From positions 248,001-312,000 of the forward strand of contig NZ_JARGNB010000004.1 of NCBI RefSeq assembly GCF_030167915.1: a stretch of DNA of 64,000 nt, written 5' to 3'. Below, piece after piece: positions 11,253 to 19,072 of the stretch. The notes beneath the pieces are model-generated. The model had not been told where the DNA came from. It saw only the letters and a program-made list of their open reading frames with translations, and did not search any database. Every line of letters starts with the position of its first letter. Positions within the stretch are counted from its first letter, which is position 1. The DNA comes from Aquabacterium humicola (GTDB taxonomy: Bacteria; Pseudomonadota; Gammaproteobacteria; Burkholderiales; Burkholderiaceae_C). The position numbers and the translations under genes are program-made.

Positions 11253-12215
11253 ATGCAACCCACCGCTCCGCCTGGTGCGCCCGGATGGTGGCGCCGCCTG
11301 TGGCCGGCGCGCCCGGACGCGGGCGGAGCGGCTCCGGCGGCGAGCAGCGCGCGATCGGGCACGCCGGCCACCGGCGGCGCACCGCGCTTCGGCCGCTACC
11401 AGGCGACGGCGCTGCTCGGCCAGGGCGCCTCGGGTCCGGTCTACCTGGCCCAGGATGGCGAGCGCACGGCCGCCGTGAAGGTGCTGGCACTCGATCCCCG
11501 CCTGAAGTCGCTGGAACTGGCCGACCTGCGCCGGCGCTTCGAACGCCAGGCGGCGGTGATGCGCGCACTGTCGCACCCCGATATCGTCGGGCTGCTCGAC
11601 GAGGGCGACAGCGACGGCCGGCCCTGGATCGCGATGGAGGTGGCGCCGGGCACGGACCTCACCCGCTATACGCGCCCCAACCGGCTGCTGCCCGAACCGC
11701 TGGTGCTGCGCATCGGCGCGCGCGTCGCGCGGGCGCTGGCGCATGCGCATGCCCATGGGGTCGTTCATCGGGACCTGAAGCCGGCCAACGTGCGCTTCGA
11801 CCTGGCCGGCGACCGCCTCAAGCTGCTCGACTTCGGCGTCGCCCGGCTGGAAGACGCCTCGGTCACCCGCACCGGCGTCACGCTCGGCACGCCGGCCTAC
11901 ATGGCGCCGGAGCAGCTGGCCGGCGACGACGCCCGCCCGGCCAGCGATACCTACGCGCTCGGCGTCATGCTCTACGAACTGCTGTGTGGCCGCCTGCCGT
12001 ATCCGGCCACGCACCTGGGCGAGTTGCTGCGCGCGGTCGCCGCCGGCGCGCCGGCGCCGCTGCGCCACTGGCGCCCGGAGCTGCCCGAGGGCCTCGACCA
12101 ACTGCTCGCCAGCCTGCTGCACGCCGACCCGCAGGCCCGACCGGCCGATCTGGGCCGGCTGGCCGACGACCTGGAGCGCTGGGCCGCGCTGCTGCAGCGG
12201 CCGGCGCCATCGTGA
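11253..12215 (+). CDS. Serine/threonine protein kinase, soluble
   Basis: Eukaryotic-type protein kinase of 320 residues. After an N-terminal extension of about 47 residues rich in Ala, Gly and Pro, the kinase domain shows the glycine loop LLGQGASGPVY, catalytic K76, H-R-D-L-K-P-A-N with D174, D-F-G with D193, and the activation-segment end GTPAYMAPE. There is no transmembrane helix or PASTA domain, so it should be cytoplasmic. It precedes a PP2C phosphatase and an FHA protein, the classic writer-eraser-reader set. I chose ATG at 11253; a TTG 39 bases upstream is in frame but less likely. Confidence 0.9.
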   Translation: MQPTAPPGAPGWWRRLWPARPDAGGAAPAASSARSGTPATGGAPRFGRYQATALLGQGASGPVYLAQDGERTAAVKVLALDPRLKSLELADLRRRFERQAAVMRALSHPDIVGLLDEGDSDGRPWIAMEVAPGTDLTRYTRPNRLLPEPLVLRIGARVARALAHAHAHGVVHRDLKPANVRFDLAGDRLKLLDFGVARLEDASVTRTGVTLGTPAYMAPEQLAGDDARPASDTYALGVMLYELLCGRLPYPATHLGELLRAVAAGAPAPLRHWRPELPEGLDQLLASLLHADPQARPADLGRLADDLERWAALLQRPAPS

Positions 12216-12311
12216 CGTCCCCCACGGGCTCGGGACCACCCGCAAGGTGACGCCCGCAAAGGACAAGGCACAATCGCCGCACAACTGCATGCCGAGCACA
12301 ACTCCGCCCCG

Positions 12312-13097
12312 ATGAGCTTCGAGTTCTTCCATGCCGTGGATACCGGCCGCGCGCGCTCGAACAACGAGGACTCGGTGGCCGTCGACGAGGGCAACGCGCT
12401 GGCGGTGCTGGCCGACGGCATGGGTGGCTACAACGCCGGCGAGGTCGCCAGCAACATGGCCACCTCGTTCATCCGCAGCGAGCTCGGGCGCTGGCTGCAC
12501 GAGGCGGGCGGCAAGGCCAACGATGCCGAGGTCCGCCGCGCGATGGACATCTGCGTCGACAACGCCAACCGCGCGATCTTCAACGCCGCGAACGCCAACC
12601 CGCAGTACGCTGGCATGGGCACCACGCTGGTGGTCGCGGTGTTCCGCGACGGCCAGCTGCGGCTCGGGCACGTCGGCGATTCACGCGCCTACCGCATGCG
12701 CGGCGGCCAGCTGGTGCAGATCACCCGCGACCACTCGCTGCTGCAGGAACAGATCGATGCCGGCCTGATCACGCCGGAACAGGCCGCCTTTTCCGCGAAC
12801 AAGAACCTCGTCACGCGCGCCGTCGGCGTCGAGGACACGGTGCTGCTCGAGACGCACCTGCACGACGTGCAGCCCGGCGACCTGTACCTGATGTGCTCCG
12901 ACGGCCTCTCGGACATGCTCGACAACGCCGCGATGCAGCAGCTGTTGCAGGTACACGACGAGTTACCGAAGGCCGGCCGCGCGCTGATCGACGCGGCCAA
13001 TGAGGCAGGCGGAAAGGATAATATCGCGCTCGTTCTCGTGCGCGTCGCGGGCAACCCGGCGTCGAACGCCAAGCCCTGGTGGCGCTTCGGGCGCTGA
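12312..13097 (+). CDS. PP2C-family protein phosphatase (Stp1/PrpC-like)
   Basis: Metal-dependent Ser/Thr phosphatase of 261 residues that should reverse the neighbouring kinase. The PP2C motifs are in order: RSNNEDSVAVDE (metal-binding D20), LADGMGGYNAGEVAS (D35), GMGTTLVVAVF, LGHVGDSRAYR, LMCSDGLSDML and the final KDNIALVLVR. It lies 96 bases after the kinase gene on the same strand and 83 bases before the FHA gene. Confidence 0.93.
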   Translation: MSFEFFHAVDTGRARSNNEDSVAVDEGNALAVLADGMGGYNAGEVASNMATSFIRSELGRWLHEAGGKANDAEVRRAMDICVDNANRAIFNAANANPQYAGMGTTLVVAVFRDGQLRLGHVGDSRAYRMRGGQLVQITRDHSLLQEQIDAGLITPEQAAFSANKNLVTRAVGVEDTVLLETHLHDVQPGDLYLMCSDGLSDMLDNAAMQQLLQVHDELPKAGRALIDAANEAGGKDNIALVLVRVAGNPASNAKPWWRFGR

Positions 13098-13132
13098 ACA
13101 GACCTGATTACAGCGGCCTGCAAGGCCGAACA

Positions 13133-13162
13133 TGCCGGACCGGGGTGACGGGGGGTCCGGCA
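13133..13162 (+). other. Stem-loop between phosphatase and FHA genes
   Basis: Perfect 9-bp inverted repeat TGCCGGACC / GGTCCGGCA with a 12-base GC-rich loop, lying 35 bases after the phosphatase stop and 18 bases before the FHA start. It has no T run, so it is not a clear intrinsic terminator. It could slow ribosomes or polymerase, or stabilise one end of a processed transcript. Confidence 0.5.
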
Positions 13163-13180
13163 GTCTAGATAAGGGCAAGC

Positions 13181-13873
13181 ATGGGCAAACTGGTGGTGTC
13201 GCTCGACGGTGTGGTCATCAAGGAAGTCCAGATCACCAAGGACAAGACCACGCTCGGGCGCCGGCCTTACAACGACATCGTGATCGACAACCTCGCCGTC
13301 AGCGGTGAGCATGCCGTGCTGCAGATGGTCGGCCAGGACGTCTTCATCGAAGACCTCAACAGCACCAACGGCACCTACATCAACGGCAAGGCGATCAAGA
13401 AGCAGCTGCTGGCTCACAACGACACGGTCGAGATCGGCAAGTACAAGATCAAGTACCTGGTCGAGGACAACGGCGACTACGAGAAGACGATGATCATGCG
13501 GCCGGGCGCCATGGCGCCGGCCGCCCACCATGCCGGACCGCCGTCGGGCCACGGCACCTTCAACCCCGTCGCCACCTCGCCGCGCCCGCTGGGCGCGAAT
13601 CCGGTCAGCACGCTGCCGGCGTCGATCAAGGTGCTGAGCGGCGCCGCCGCCGGCCGCGAAGTGACGCTCACCAAGGTCGTCACCACGGTGGGCAAGCCGG
13701 GCGTGCAAGTCGCCTCGATCACCAAGCGTCCGGGCGGCTACGTGATCGCCCATGTTGAGGGCCTCAGCCGCCCGACCATCAACGGCATGCCGCTCGCCGG
13801 CGACATCGCGCCGCTGAAGAACGGCGACCTGATCGAGCTGGCCGGCACGCAGATGCAGTTCATCCAGGCGTAG
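13181..13873 (+). CDS. FHA-domain protein (phosphothreonine reader)
   Basis: Protein of 230 residues with an N-terminal forkhead-associated domain. The signature residues are G26-R27, S41-G-E-H44 and N-S-T-N-G-T-Y-I-N-G at about 60-69, all conserved, so phosphothreonine binding is expected. A proline/alanine-rich linker at about 110-145 leads to a second domain with a degenerate FHA-like outline (TTVGKPGVQVASI, RPTINGMPL) but no conserved binding residues. It probably docks substrates of the upstream kinase. No membrane segment is seen. Confidence 0.9.
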   Translation: MGKLVVSLDGVVIKEVQITKDKTTLGRRPYNDIVIDNLAVSGEHAVLQMVGQDVFIEDLNSTNGTYINGKAIKKQLLAHNDTVEIGKYKIKYLVEDNGDYEKTMIMRPGAMAPAAHHAGPPSGHGTFNPVATSPRPLGANPVSTLPASIKVLSGAAAGREVTLTKVVTTVGKPGVQVASITKRPGGYVIAHVEGLSRPTINGMPLAGDIAPLKNGDLIELAGTQMQFIQA

Positions 13874-13983
13874 CCTGCGAGGACACAACCGGGCGCCGCG
13901 GGATGCGGCGGCGTCCGCTCCAGCGGGATGCGACGCCCCTCGGCGGCCCCCCGTTTCCGCTGCATTCGGACCCACCCGAGCCG

Positions 13984-14001
13984 TCGTGAACTAGGTCACG
14001 A
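13984..14001 (+). promoter_or_regulatory. CRP-type palindrome upstream of the cyclic-nucleotide phosphodiesterase
   Basis: TCGTGA-ACTAGG-TCACGA is a perfect palindrome around a six-base spacer, containing the CRP-family core GTGA-N6-TCAC. It lies 142 bases before the phosphodiesterase start. The 269-bp gap 13874-14142 holds this site and otherwise no recognisable element. Function is inferred from the match and its neighbour. Confidence 0.5.
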
Positions 14002-14142
14002 GGCCGTCACGAACGGCGATCGGTGCTCCACGGCTAGCGCCGACTGTGGACAAAGCGACCTTGCGGTCCGACAAACCCGGCGCGACGATTGGCTTTTGTT
14101 CGCCCGGGCGCGCACGCCGCTCTCGGACCACGCCGCCTTTCC

Positions 14143-14925
14143 ATGCAAATCCGGGTTCTTGGCTGCTCGGGGTCGATCGCGGCCGGATGCCGCACGACCG
14201 CGTTCCTGCTCGACGACGACGTGCTGATCGATGCGGGCACGGGTGTCGGCGATCTGTCGCTCGACCAGCTCGAGCACATCGACCACGTGCTGCTCAGCCA
14301 CTCGCACCTCGACCATGTGCTCGGCGTGCCGCTGCTGGCCGACAGCGTGATGCGCCGGCGCAGCGGCCGCCCGCCGATCCAGGTGCATGCGCTGCCCGAA
14401 ACGCTCGACGCGCTGCGCGCCCACATCTTCAACGGCGCCATCTGGCCCGACTTCACCCGCCTGCCGTCGAAGGACCAGCCGGTGCTGTCGCTGCGCCCCT
14501 TCGCGACGGGCGACGTGCTGGAGTTCGGCGACCGCCGCGTCGAAGTGCTGCCGGCGCTGCACACCGTGCCGGCCGTCGGCTTCGCGGTGCTGCCGCCGGC
14601 CGACACCGACGCCGGCGCGTGGGTCTTCACCGGCGACACCGCACCCGATCAGGCGCTGTGGCAGCGGCTGGCGGCGATGCGTGTCGGCAGCCTGGTGATC
14701 GAGACCGCCTTCCGCAACGACGAGCACGTGCTCGCCGACATCAGCCGCCACATGCACCCGGCCGCGCTCGGCCGCGAGTTGCAGAACCTGGCGCCGGGTG
14801 TCTCGGTCTACATCACCCACATCAAGCCGGGCGAGCTCGATCCGGTGATGAGCGAGATCGGCGCCATCGCCCACCGCCACGCGATCCATGCGCTGACGGC
14901 GGGGCAGGTGATGGCCATCGTCTGA
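14143..14925 (+). CDS. Metallo-beta-lactamase-fold 3',5'-cyclic-nucleotide phosphodiesterase (class II-like)
   Basis: Predicted hydrolase of 260 residues. The metal site H-S-H-L-D-H (residues 53-58) in HVLLSHSHLDHVLGVP, a later histidine in ALHTVPAVGF, D in FTGDTAPD, and the C-terminal YITHIKPGE fit class II cAMP/cGMP phosphodiesterases related to yeast PDE1 and Vibrio CpdP. The start MQIRVLGCSGS at 14143 is where the fold begins; frames upstream add no conserved sequence. Its place between a phospho-signalling set and the type IV pilin genes suggests it lowers cyclic nucleotide levels in the same network, which is an inference. Confidence 0.8.
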   Translation: MQIRVLGCSGSIAAGCRTTAFLLDDDVLIDAGTGVGDLSLDQLEHIDHVLLSHSHLDHVLGVPLLADSVMRRRSGRPPIQVHALPETLDALRAHIFNGAIWPDFTRLPSKDQPVLSLRPFATGDVLEFGDRRVEVLPALHTVPAVGFAVLPPADTDAGAWVFTGDTAPDQALWQRLAAMRVGSLVIETAFRNDEHVLADISRHMHPAALGRELQNLAPGVSVYITHIKPGELDPVMSEIGAIAHRHAIHALTAGQVMAIV

Positions 14926-15000
14926 CCGACCGTTCTGGTCGACGAAAAGCGTCAGCTCCGGCAGCGTGAAGTGACGCACCAGGGCACTTCGCCCTTTCAT

Positions 15001-15018
15001 TCGTGACGTGATTCACGG
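15001..15018 (+). promoter_or_regulatory. CRP-type palindrome upstream of the first pilin promoter
   Basis: TCGTGA-CGTGAT-TCACGG carries the same GTGA-N6-TCAC core and the same outer bases on the left as the site at 13984-14001. It lies 30 bases before the -24 element of the sigma-54 promoter, a plausible place for an accessory regulator. Confidence 0.45.
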
Positions 15019-15048
15019 TTGAGGCGGCCAACCCCCACGTTCAAGGGC

Positions 15049-15064
15049 TGGCACATGGCGTGCA
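15049..15064 (+). promoter_or_regulatory. Sigma-54 promoter of pilin gene 1
   Basis: TGGCACATGGCGTGCA fits the -24/-12 consensus TGGCAC-N5-TTGCA with GG and GC at the exact spacing. Sigma-54 with the PilR activator drives pilA in Pseudomonas, and the same arrangement is expected here. Transcription would begin near 15075, giving a leader of about 40 bases. Confidence 0.8.
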
Positions 15065-15113
15065 ACTTTGGAAGCGCACCACCCCTCCCCCCTCGGTTGT
15101 CCAGGAGCACCCC

Positions 15114-15599
15114 ATGAAGCGCAGCATCCAAAAAGGTTTCACCCTGATCGAACTGATGATCGTCGTCGCGATCATCGGCATCCTCGCAGCCGTTGCGCTG
15201 CCGGCCTACCGCGACTACACCGTCAAGGCGCGTGTCTCGGAAATCATCCTGGCCGCCAGCCAGTGCCGCACGTCGGTTGCGGAGGTCTACCAGACCGGCA
15301 CCGCTGCCGTCACCGCCCCGGGCGCCAACGGCTGGGGCTGCGGCGAAGGCACCGCCAAGACCAAGTACCTGGCTTCGATCGCCACCGATGCCAACGGCGT
15401 AATCACCGCCACCGGAGAGTCGCTGGCCAACGCGCCTGACCTGTTCGGCGCCGCCGGCATCGTCTTCACGCTGACCCCGCAGAATGCGGCCGGCACCGCG
15501 CTGACCATCGCCGACATCCCGACCCAGGTCGACCGCTTCCGCTGCGTCGTCGGCACGCCGGCCACCTTCGGCAAGTACGCCCCGGGTTCCTGCAAGTAA
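15114..15599 (+). CDS. pilA: Type IV pilin, copy 1
   Basis: Major type IV pilin subunit, 161 residues. A short basic leader MKRSIQKG is followed by the prepilin-peptidase site (G8|F9), N-methylated Phe1 of the mature chain, Glu5 (residue 13) and the hydrophobic assembly helix [22 protein letters not shown]. Cysteines at 144 and 160 near the C terminus should form the D-loop disulphide; two more are at 51 and 76. A ribosome site CAGGAG precedes the ATG. It is almost identical to the next gene, differing at only residues 65, 132 and 134. Confidence 0.97.
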   Translation: MKRSIQKGFTLIELMIVVAIIGILAAVALPAYRDYTVKARVSEIILAASQCRTSVAEVYQTGTAAVTAPGANGWGCGEGTAKTKYLASIATDANGVITATGESLANAPDLFGAAGIVFTLTPQNAAGTALTIADIPTQVDRFRCVVGTPATFGKYAPGSCK

Positions 15600-15621
15600 T
15601 CGGGCCGTCGGCCCATTCGAC

Positions 15622-15645
15622 AAGGGGCGCCTCGGCGCCCCTTTG
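15622..15645 (+). terminator. Rho-independent terminator of pilin gene 1
   Basis: Stem AAGGGGCGC / GCGCCCCTT with a short loop followed by TTGTCATT, 22 bases after the stop codon. It separates the two pilin genes into independent transcripts. Confidence 0.8.
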
Positions 15646-15827
15646 TCATTGCGGCGCCGCGGCTCGCTGAATGCCAAGTCGGCGGCCAAGCTGGAGGCCA
15701 AAGCTGGCGCTGACCAAAGTGACGAATCGCGTCAACCGACACGAACCGGCTGACGAAAATGGTCGAAGAAACCCCTTTCGATGACCCGCCGGCGCACTCG
15801 GCGTGCAAAAGGTCCTCGTTATCGGGC

Positions 15828-15843
15828 TGGCACGGGCCCTGCA
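15828..15843 (+). promoter_or_regulatory. Sigma-54 promoter of pilin gene 2
   Basis: TGGCACGGGCCCTGCA again has GG and GC at the -24/-12 spacing. The six bases between TGGCAC and TGCA differ entirely in character from the first promoter, so the two copies may differ in strength while sharing the sigma-54 requirement. Confidence 0.75.
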
Positions 15844-15886
15844 ACATGGCACTCGCCCCCCCAACACCGTCTGGAGTTCCAGTCTC

Positions 15887-16372
15887 ATGAAGCGCAGCAT
15901 CCAAAAAGGTTTCACCCTGATCGAACTGATGATCGTCGTCGCGATCATCGGCATCCTCGCAGCCGTCGCGCTGCCGGCCTACCGCGACTACACCGTCAAG
16001 GCGCGTGTCTCGGAAATCATCCTGGCCGCCAGCCAGTGCCGCACGTCGGTCGCCGAGGTCTACCAGACGGGTACCGCCGGCGTCACCGCCCCGGGTGCCA
16101 ACGGCTGGGGCTGTGGCGAAGGCACCGCCAAGACCAAGTACCTGGCTTCGATCGCCACCGATGCCAACGGCGTGATCACCGCCACCGGCGAGTCGCTGGC
16201 CAACGCGCCCGACCTGTTCGGCGCCGCCGGCATCGTCTTCACGCTGACCCCGCAGAATGCCGCCGGCACCGCGCTGACCGTCGCCGCCATCCCGACCCAG
16301 GTCGACCGCTTCCGCTGCGTCGTCGGCACGCCGGCCACCTTCGGCAAGTACGCTCCGGGTTCCTGCAAGTAA
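15887..16372 (+). CDS. pilA2: Type IV pilin, copy 2
   Basis: Second pilin of 161 residues, with the same leader, cleavage site, Glu5 and C-terminal cysteine pair as copy 1. The substitutions relative to copy 1 are A65G, I132V and D134A. The coding DNA is also nearly identical, while the 287 bases between the two genes are not, which indicates recent duplication or ongoing gene conversion. It has its own sigma-54 promoter and terminator. The pilin accessory gene and oligosaccharyltransferase follow directly. Confidence 0.97.
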   Translation: MKRSIQKGFTLIELMIVVAIIGILAAVALPAYRDYTVKARVSEIILAASQCRTSVAEVYQTGTAGVTAPGANGWGCGEGTAKTKYLASIATDANGVITATGESLANAPDLFGAAGIVFTLTPQNAAGTALTVAAIPTQVDRFRCVVGTPATFGKYAPGSCK

Positions 16373-16392
16373 CGGCACCCGACCTGCCAAGG

Positions 16393-16413
16393 AGGGCGCC
16401 TGCGGGCGCCCTT
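16393..16413 (+). terminator. Probable terminator of pilin gene 2
   Basis: Stem AGGGCGCC / GGCGCCCT with a four-base loop and a weak pyrimidine tail (TCTGCCATTTCC), 20 bases after the stop. The poor T run suggests incomplete termination and some read-through into the accessory gene. Confidence 0.6.
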
Positions 16414-16460
16414 CTGCCATTTCCGACTCCAACAACGTCCGACGCGCCATTCGATTCACC

Positions 16461-17246
16461 ATGAACCGCGTTACCGCCCTGCCCGCACTGGACCTGCGGA
16501 CCCGCATCAAAGCCGCGTTGATCCACCTGAGCGGCAGCGCATTCGTCGCCGGCATCGCCGCGGCGCTGATCTTCCTGCTCTGGTACCCGTGGCCCTACGC
16601 GGCGCTCAGCGGCGGCAGCAAGCTCTTCCTGCTGATCACCGGCGTCGACATCGTGCTCGGGCCGGCGATCACCTTCGCGATCTTCGACCTGCGCAAGGGC
16701 TGGCCGCACCTGCGGCGCGACCTCGCGGTGATCGTCGTGCTGCAGCTCGCGGCGCTGGGCTACGGCATGCACACGATGTACCTCGCGCGACCGGTGGCGC
16801 TGGCGCTCGAGAGCAACCGTTTCCGGGTGGTCGCTGCGAACGACGTGATCGCCGAGGAACTCGGGCAAGCCCCGGCCGAGTTGCGCGCCCTGTCGATCAC
16901 CGGTCCGCGCCAGCTGCGGACCATCACGCCCACCGATGCCGACGAGCTGATGAAGTCCATCGAGATGGCACTGGCTGGCGCGGACCTGGGCACGCGGCCG
17001 AAGTACTGGCGCGCCTGGGACGACACCGCCCGACGGGAAACGCGCGAGAACGGCAAACCCCTGAAGGTGCTGCGCACCCGTTACCCGGCCCGAGCCGCCG
17101 AGCTCGACGAGGCCGTCGCGCGCAGCGGCCGCAGCGACGACCAGCTGGTCTTCGTGCCGGTGATCTCGCGGCACGCCGACTGGGTGGCGCTGATCGACAA
17201 GGCCAGCGGCGATGTCGTCGGCTTCGCGCCGTTCAACGCGTACTGA
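16461..17246 (+). CDS. TfpX/TfpZ-type type IV pilin accessory protein
   Basis: Protein of 261 residues resembling the TfpX/TfpZ family, inner-membrane proteins encoded next to certain pilins and needed for their stability or assembly. There are three hydrophobic segments, at about 32-54, 57-79 and 95-112, with the family stretch LFLLITGVDIVLGPAITF in the second. The soluble C-terminal half holds an NRFRV segment and a final region ending near the C terminus with WVALIDKASGDVVGFAPF. It immediately follows the second pilin gene. The exact role in this lineage is not established. Confidence 0.85.
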   Translation: MNRVTALPALDLRTRIKAALIHLSGSAFVAGIAAALIFLLWYPWPYAALSGGSKLFLLITGVDIVLGPAITFAIFDLRKGWPHLRRDLAVIVVLQLAALGYGMHTMYLARPVALALESNRFRVVAANDVIAEELGQAPAELRALSITGPRQLRTITPTDADELMKSIEMALAGADLGTRPKYWRAWDDTARRETRENGKPLKVLRTRYPARAAELDEAVARSGRSDDQLVFVPVISRHADWVALIDKASGDVVGFAPFNAY

Positions 17247-17289
17247 TCGCGCGCCCGGTCCCCCTTCGGCGCATTCCTAGAATGCACCG

Positions 17290-19056
17290 ATGCTGCTGAC
17301 CTCCACTGCAGGATCGCAGGCCGCGCGCCACGCGCTCTGGATGCCCGCCCTGCTGCTCGCCTGCGCCCTGCCCGCGCTGCTGGCATACAACCTGCCGCCG
17401 TCCTCGACGATGTTGAACCAGTGCCTCGCGGTGGGCCTTTGGGGCGGCGTCGTCGCGACGGTGGCGCCCTCGGACGGCTGGCTGCGCGCGCGGGTGCTGA
17501 TGGCCGCGGTGCTGCTGCTGCTGGCCGCGGTGCTCGGCAGCGGCCTCTTCGGTGCCCTGCCCCTGCCGCTGACGGCCTCGGCCGCTGCGCTGGTCATCGC
17601 GGCGTTGGGGGTGGCGTGGGCGGGCTGCGCGGCCGCGCAGCGCGACGAGCGCACGGCCCTCTTCAGCTGGTTCGCCATCGGCCTGCTGGTCGCCGGGGCC
17701 CTGAGCACCGTCGTCGCGCTGGTGCAGGTCTTCGCACCGTCGCTGGCCGACGGCAACTGGATCGCGGTCAGCGGCCTGCCGGGCCGCGCGGTGGGCAACC
17801 TGCGCCAGCCGAACCACCTGTGCAGCCTGCTGCTGTGGGGCGTGATCGCGACCGTCGCGCTGCATGAACTGCGCGTGCTGCGCTTCGGGGCCACCGCCGC
17901 GCTGGTCGCCGCGATGGTCTTCGCCGTCGAGCTGAGCGCCTCGCGCACCGGCGCGCTCGGCCTCGGCCTGCTGGCGCTGTGGGGCCTGCTCGACAAGCGC
18001 CTGTCCAGGCGCAGCCGCGCGCTGCTGCTGGCCACGCCGCTGCTGTACGCCCTGTCGTACGGCGCGATGGCGCTGTACGGCCAGTGGAGCGACCAGGCCT
18101 TCGGCGCCGCCGCGCGCATCGCCGCCGACAGCGCGGCGGAAGGCGGCGGCGGCATAGAAAGCCCGAACTCGCGGCGCCGCATCTGGGCCAATGCGCTGGC
18201 CCTGATCGCCCGGCACCCGTGGCTGGGCGTCGGCTTCGGCGAGTTCAATTTCGCCTGGTCGCTGACACCCTTCCCCGGCCGTCCGACCGCCTTCTTCGAC
18301 CACACGCACACGCTGCCGCTGCAGTTGGCCGTGGAGCTCGGCCTGCCGCTGGCGGGGCTGATCATGGGCCTCTTGGGCCTGGCACTGTGGCAGGGCTGGC
18401 GCCGCAGCGGTGACGCGACCGGCGACGACGGAACCTGCGCGCGGTCGGCCTGGATGCTGGTGCTGATGATCGGCCTGCACAGCCTGTCCGAGTACCCGCT
18501 GTGGTACGCGTACTTCCTGCTGCCGGCGGCGTTCGCCTGGGGCTTTTCGCTGGGCGCCGGCCGGGCCGTGACCGCGATCGGGCCGCGGCCCGGCCCGTCC
18601 TGGGCCGGCGGCATCGCCGGCGCCGTGCTGGTGCTGGGCGCCGCCTACGCCACCTACGACTACAAGTTGATCGTCGACATCTACGCGCCGAGCGAAAGCG
18701 CCGGTCCGCTCGACGAACGCATCGCGATCGGCCAGCGCAGCCTGCTGTTCGGCCACCATGCGGACTACGCCGCCGCCACCGGCGCGGAGCCGATGCCCGG
18801 CACCGCGCTGGCGTTCCGCCGCGCACCGCATTACCTGCTCGATACCCGGCTGATGATCGCCTGGGCCCGCTACCTCGACCAGCACGGCCAGCCCGATCTC
18901 GCCCGCGCGCTGGCCGACCGGTTGCGCGAGTTCCGGAACTCCGCCTCCGATGAGTTCCTGAAGCCCTGCGCCCAGGGCGCCTTCTCGAACTTCCAGTGCC
19001 AGGCGCCGCAGCGCCCGCACGACTGGCGCGACTACCGGTCGCCGCCGGCGAAGTAG
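17290..19056 (+). CDS. PglL-family O-oligosaccharyltransferase (pilin glycosylation)
   Basis: Polytopic membrane enzyme of 588 residues with about twelve helices and a Wzy_C/O-antigen-ligase core. The PglL-specific motif GRAVGNLRQPNHL lies near residue 170. The catalytic-type periplasmic loop has RIWANALALIARHPWLGVGFGEFNFAW and FFDHTHTLPLQLAVELG, where the histidines are expected to be essential. These enzymes move lipid-linked glycans to Ser/Thr of pilins, and the adjacent pilin genes are the obvious acceptors. A periplasmic C-terminal domain of about 120 residues follows the last helix. It starts 43 bases after the accessory gene. Confidence 0.88.
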   Translation: MLLTSTAGSQAARHALWMPALLLACALPALLAYNLPPSSTMLNQCLAVGLWGGVVATVAPSDGWLRARVLMAAVLLLLAAVLGSGLFGALPLPLTASAAALVIAALGVAWAGCAAAQRDERTALFSWFAIGLLVAGALSTVVALVQVFAPSLADGNWIAVSGLPGRAVGNLRQPNHLCSLLLWGVIATVALHELRVLRFGATAALVAAMVFAVELSASRTGALGLGLLALWGLLDKRLSRRSRALLLATPLLYALSYGAMALYGQWSDQAFGAAARIAADSAAEGGGGIESPNSRRRIWANALALIARHPWLGVGFGEFNFAWSLTPFPGRPTAFFDHTHTLPLQLAVELGLPLAGLIMGLLGLALWQGWRRSGDATGDDGTCARSAWMLVLMIGLHSLSEYPLWYAYFLLPAAFAWGFSLGAGRAVTAIGPRPGPSWAGGIAGAVLVLGAAYATYDYKLIVDIYAPSESAGPLDERIAIGQRSLLFGHHADYAAATGAEPMPGTALAFRRAPHYLLDTRLMIAWARYLDQHGQPDLARALADRLREFRNSASDEFLKPCAQGAFSNFQCQAPQRPHDWRDYRSPPAK

Positions 19057-19072
19057 CGTCCGCCGCAGCGGG

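Noticed and set aside
15719-15745. TGACG-N5-CGTCA palindrome upstream of the second pilin promoter as a third CRP-type site
   Set aside because: The spacing and half-sites do not match GTGA-N6-TCAC, so it was not grouped with the two sites reported.
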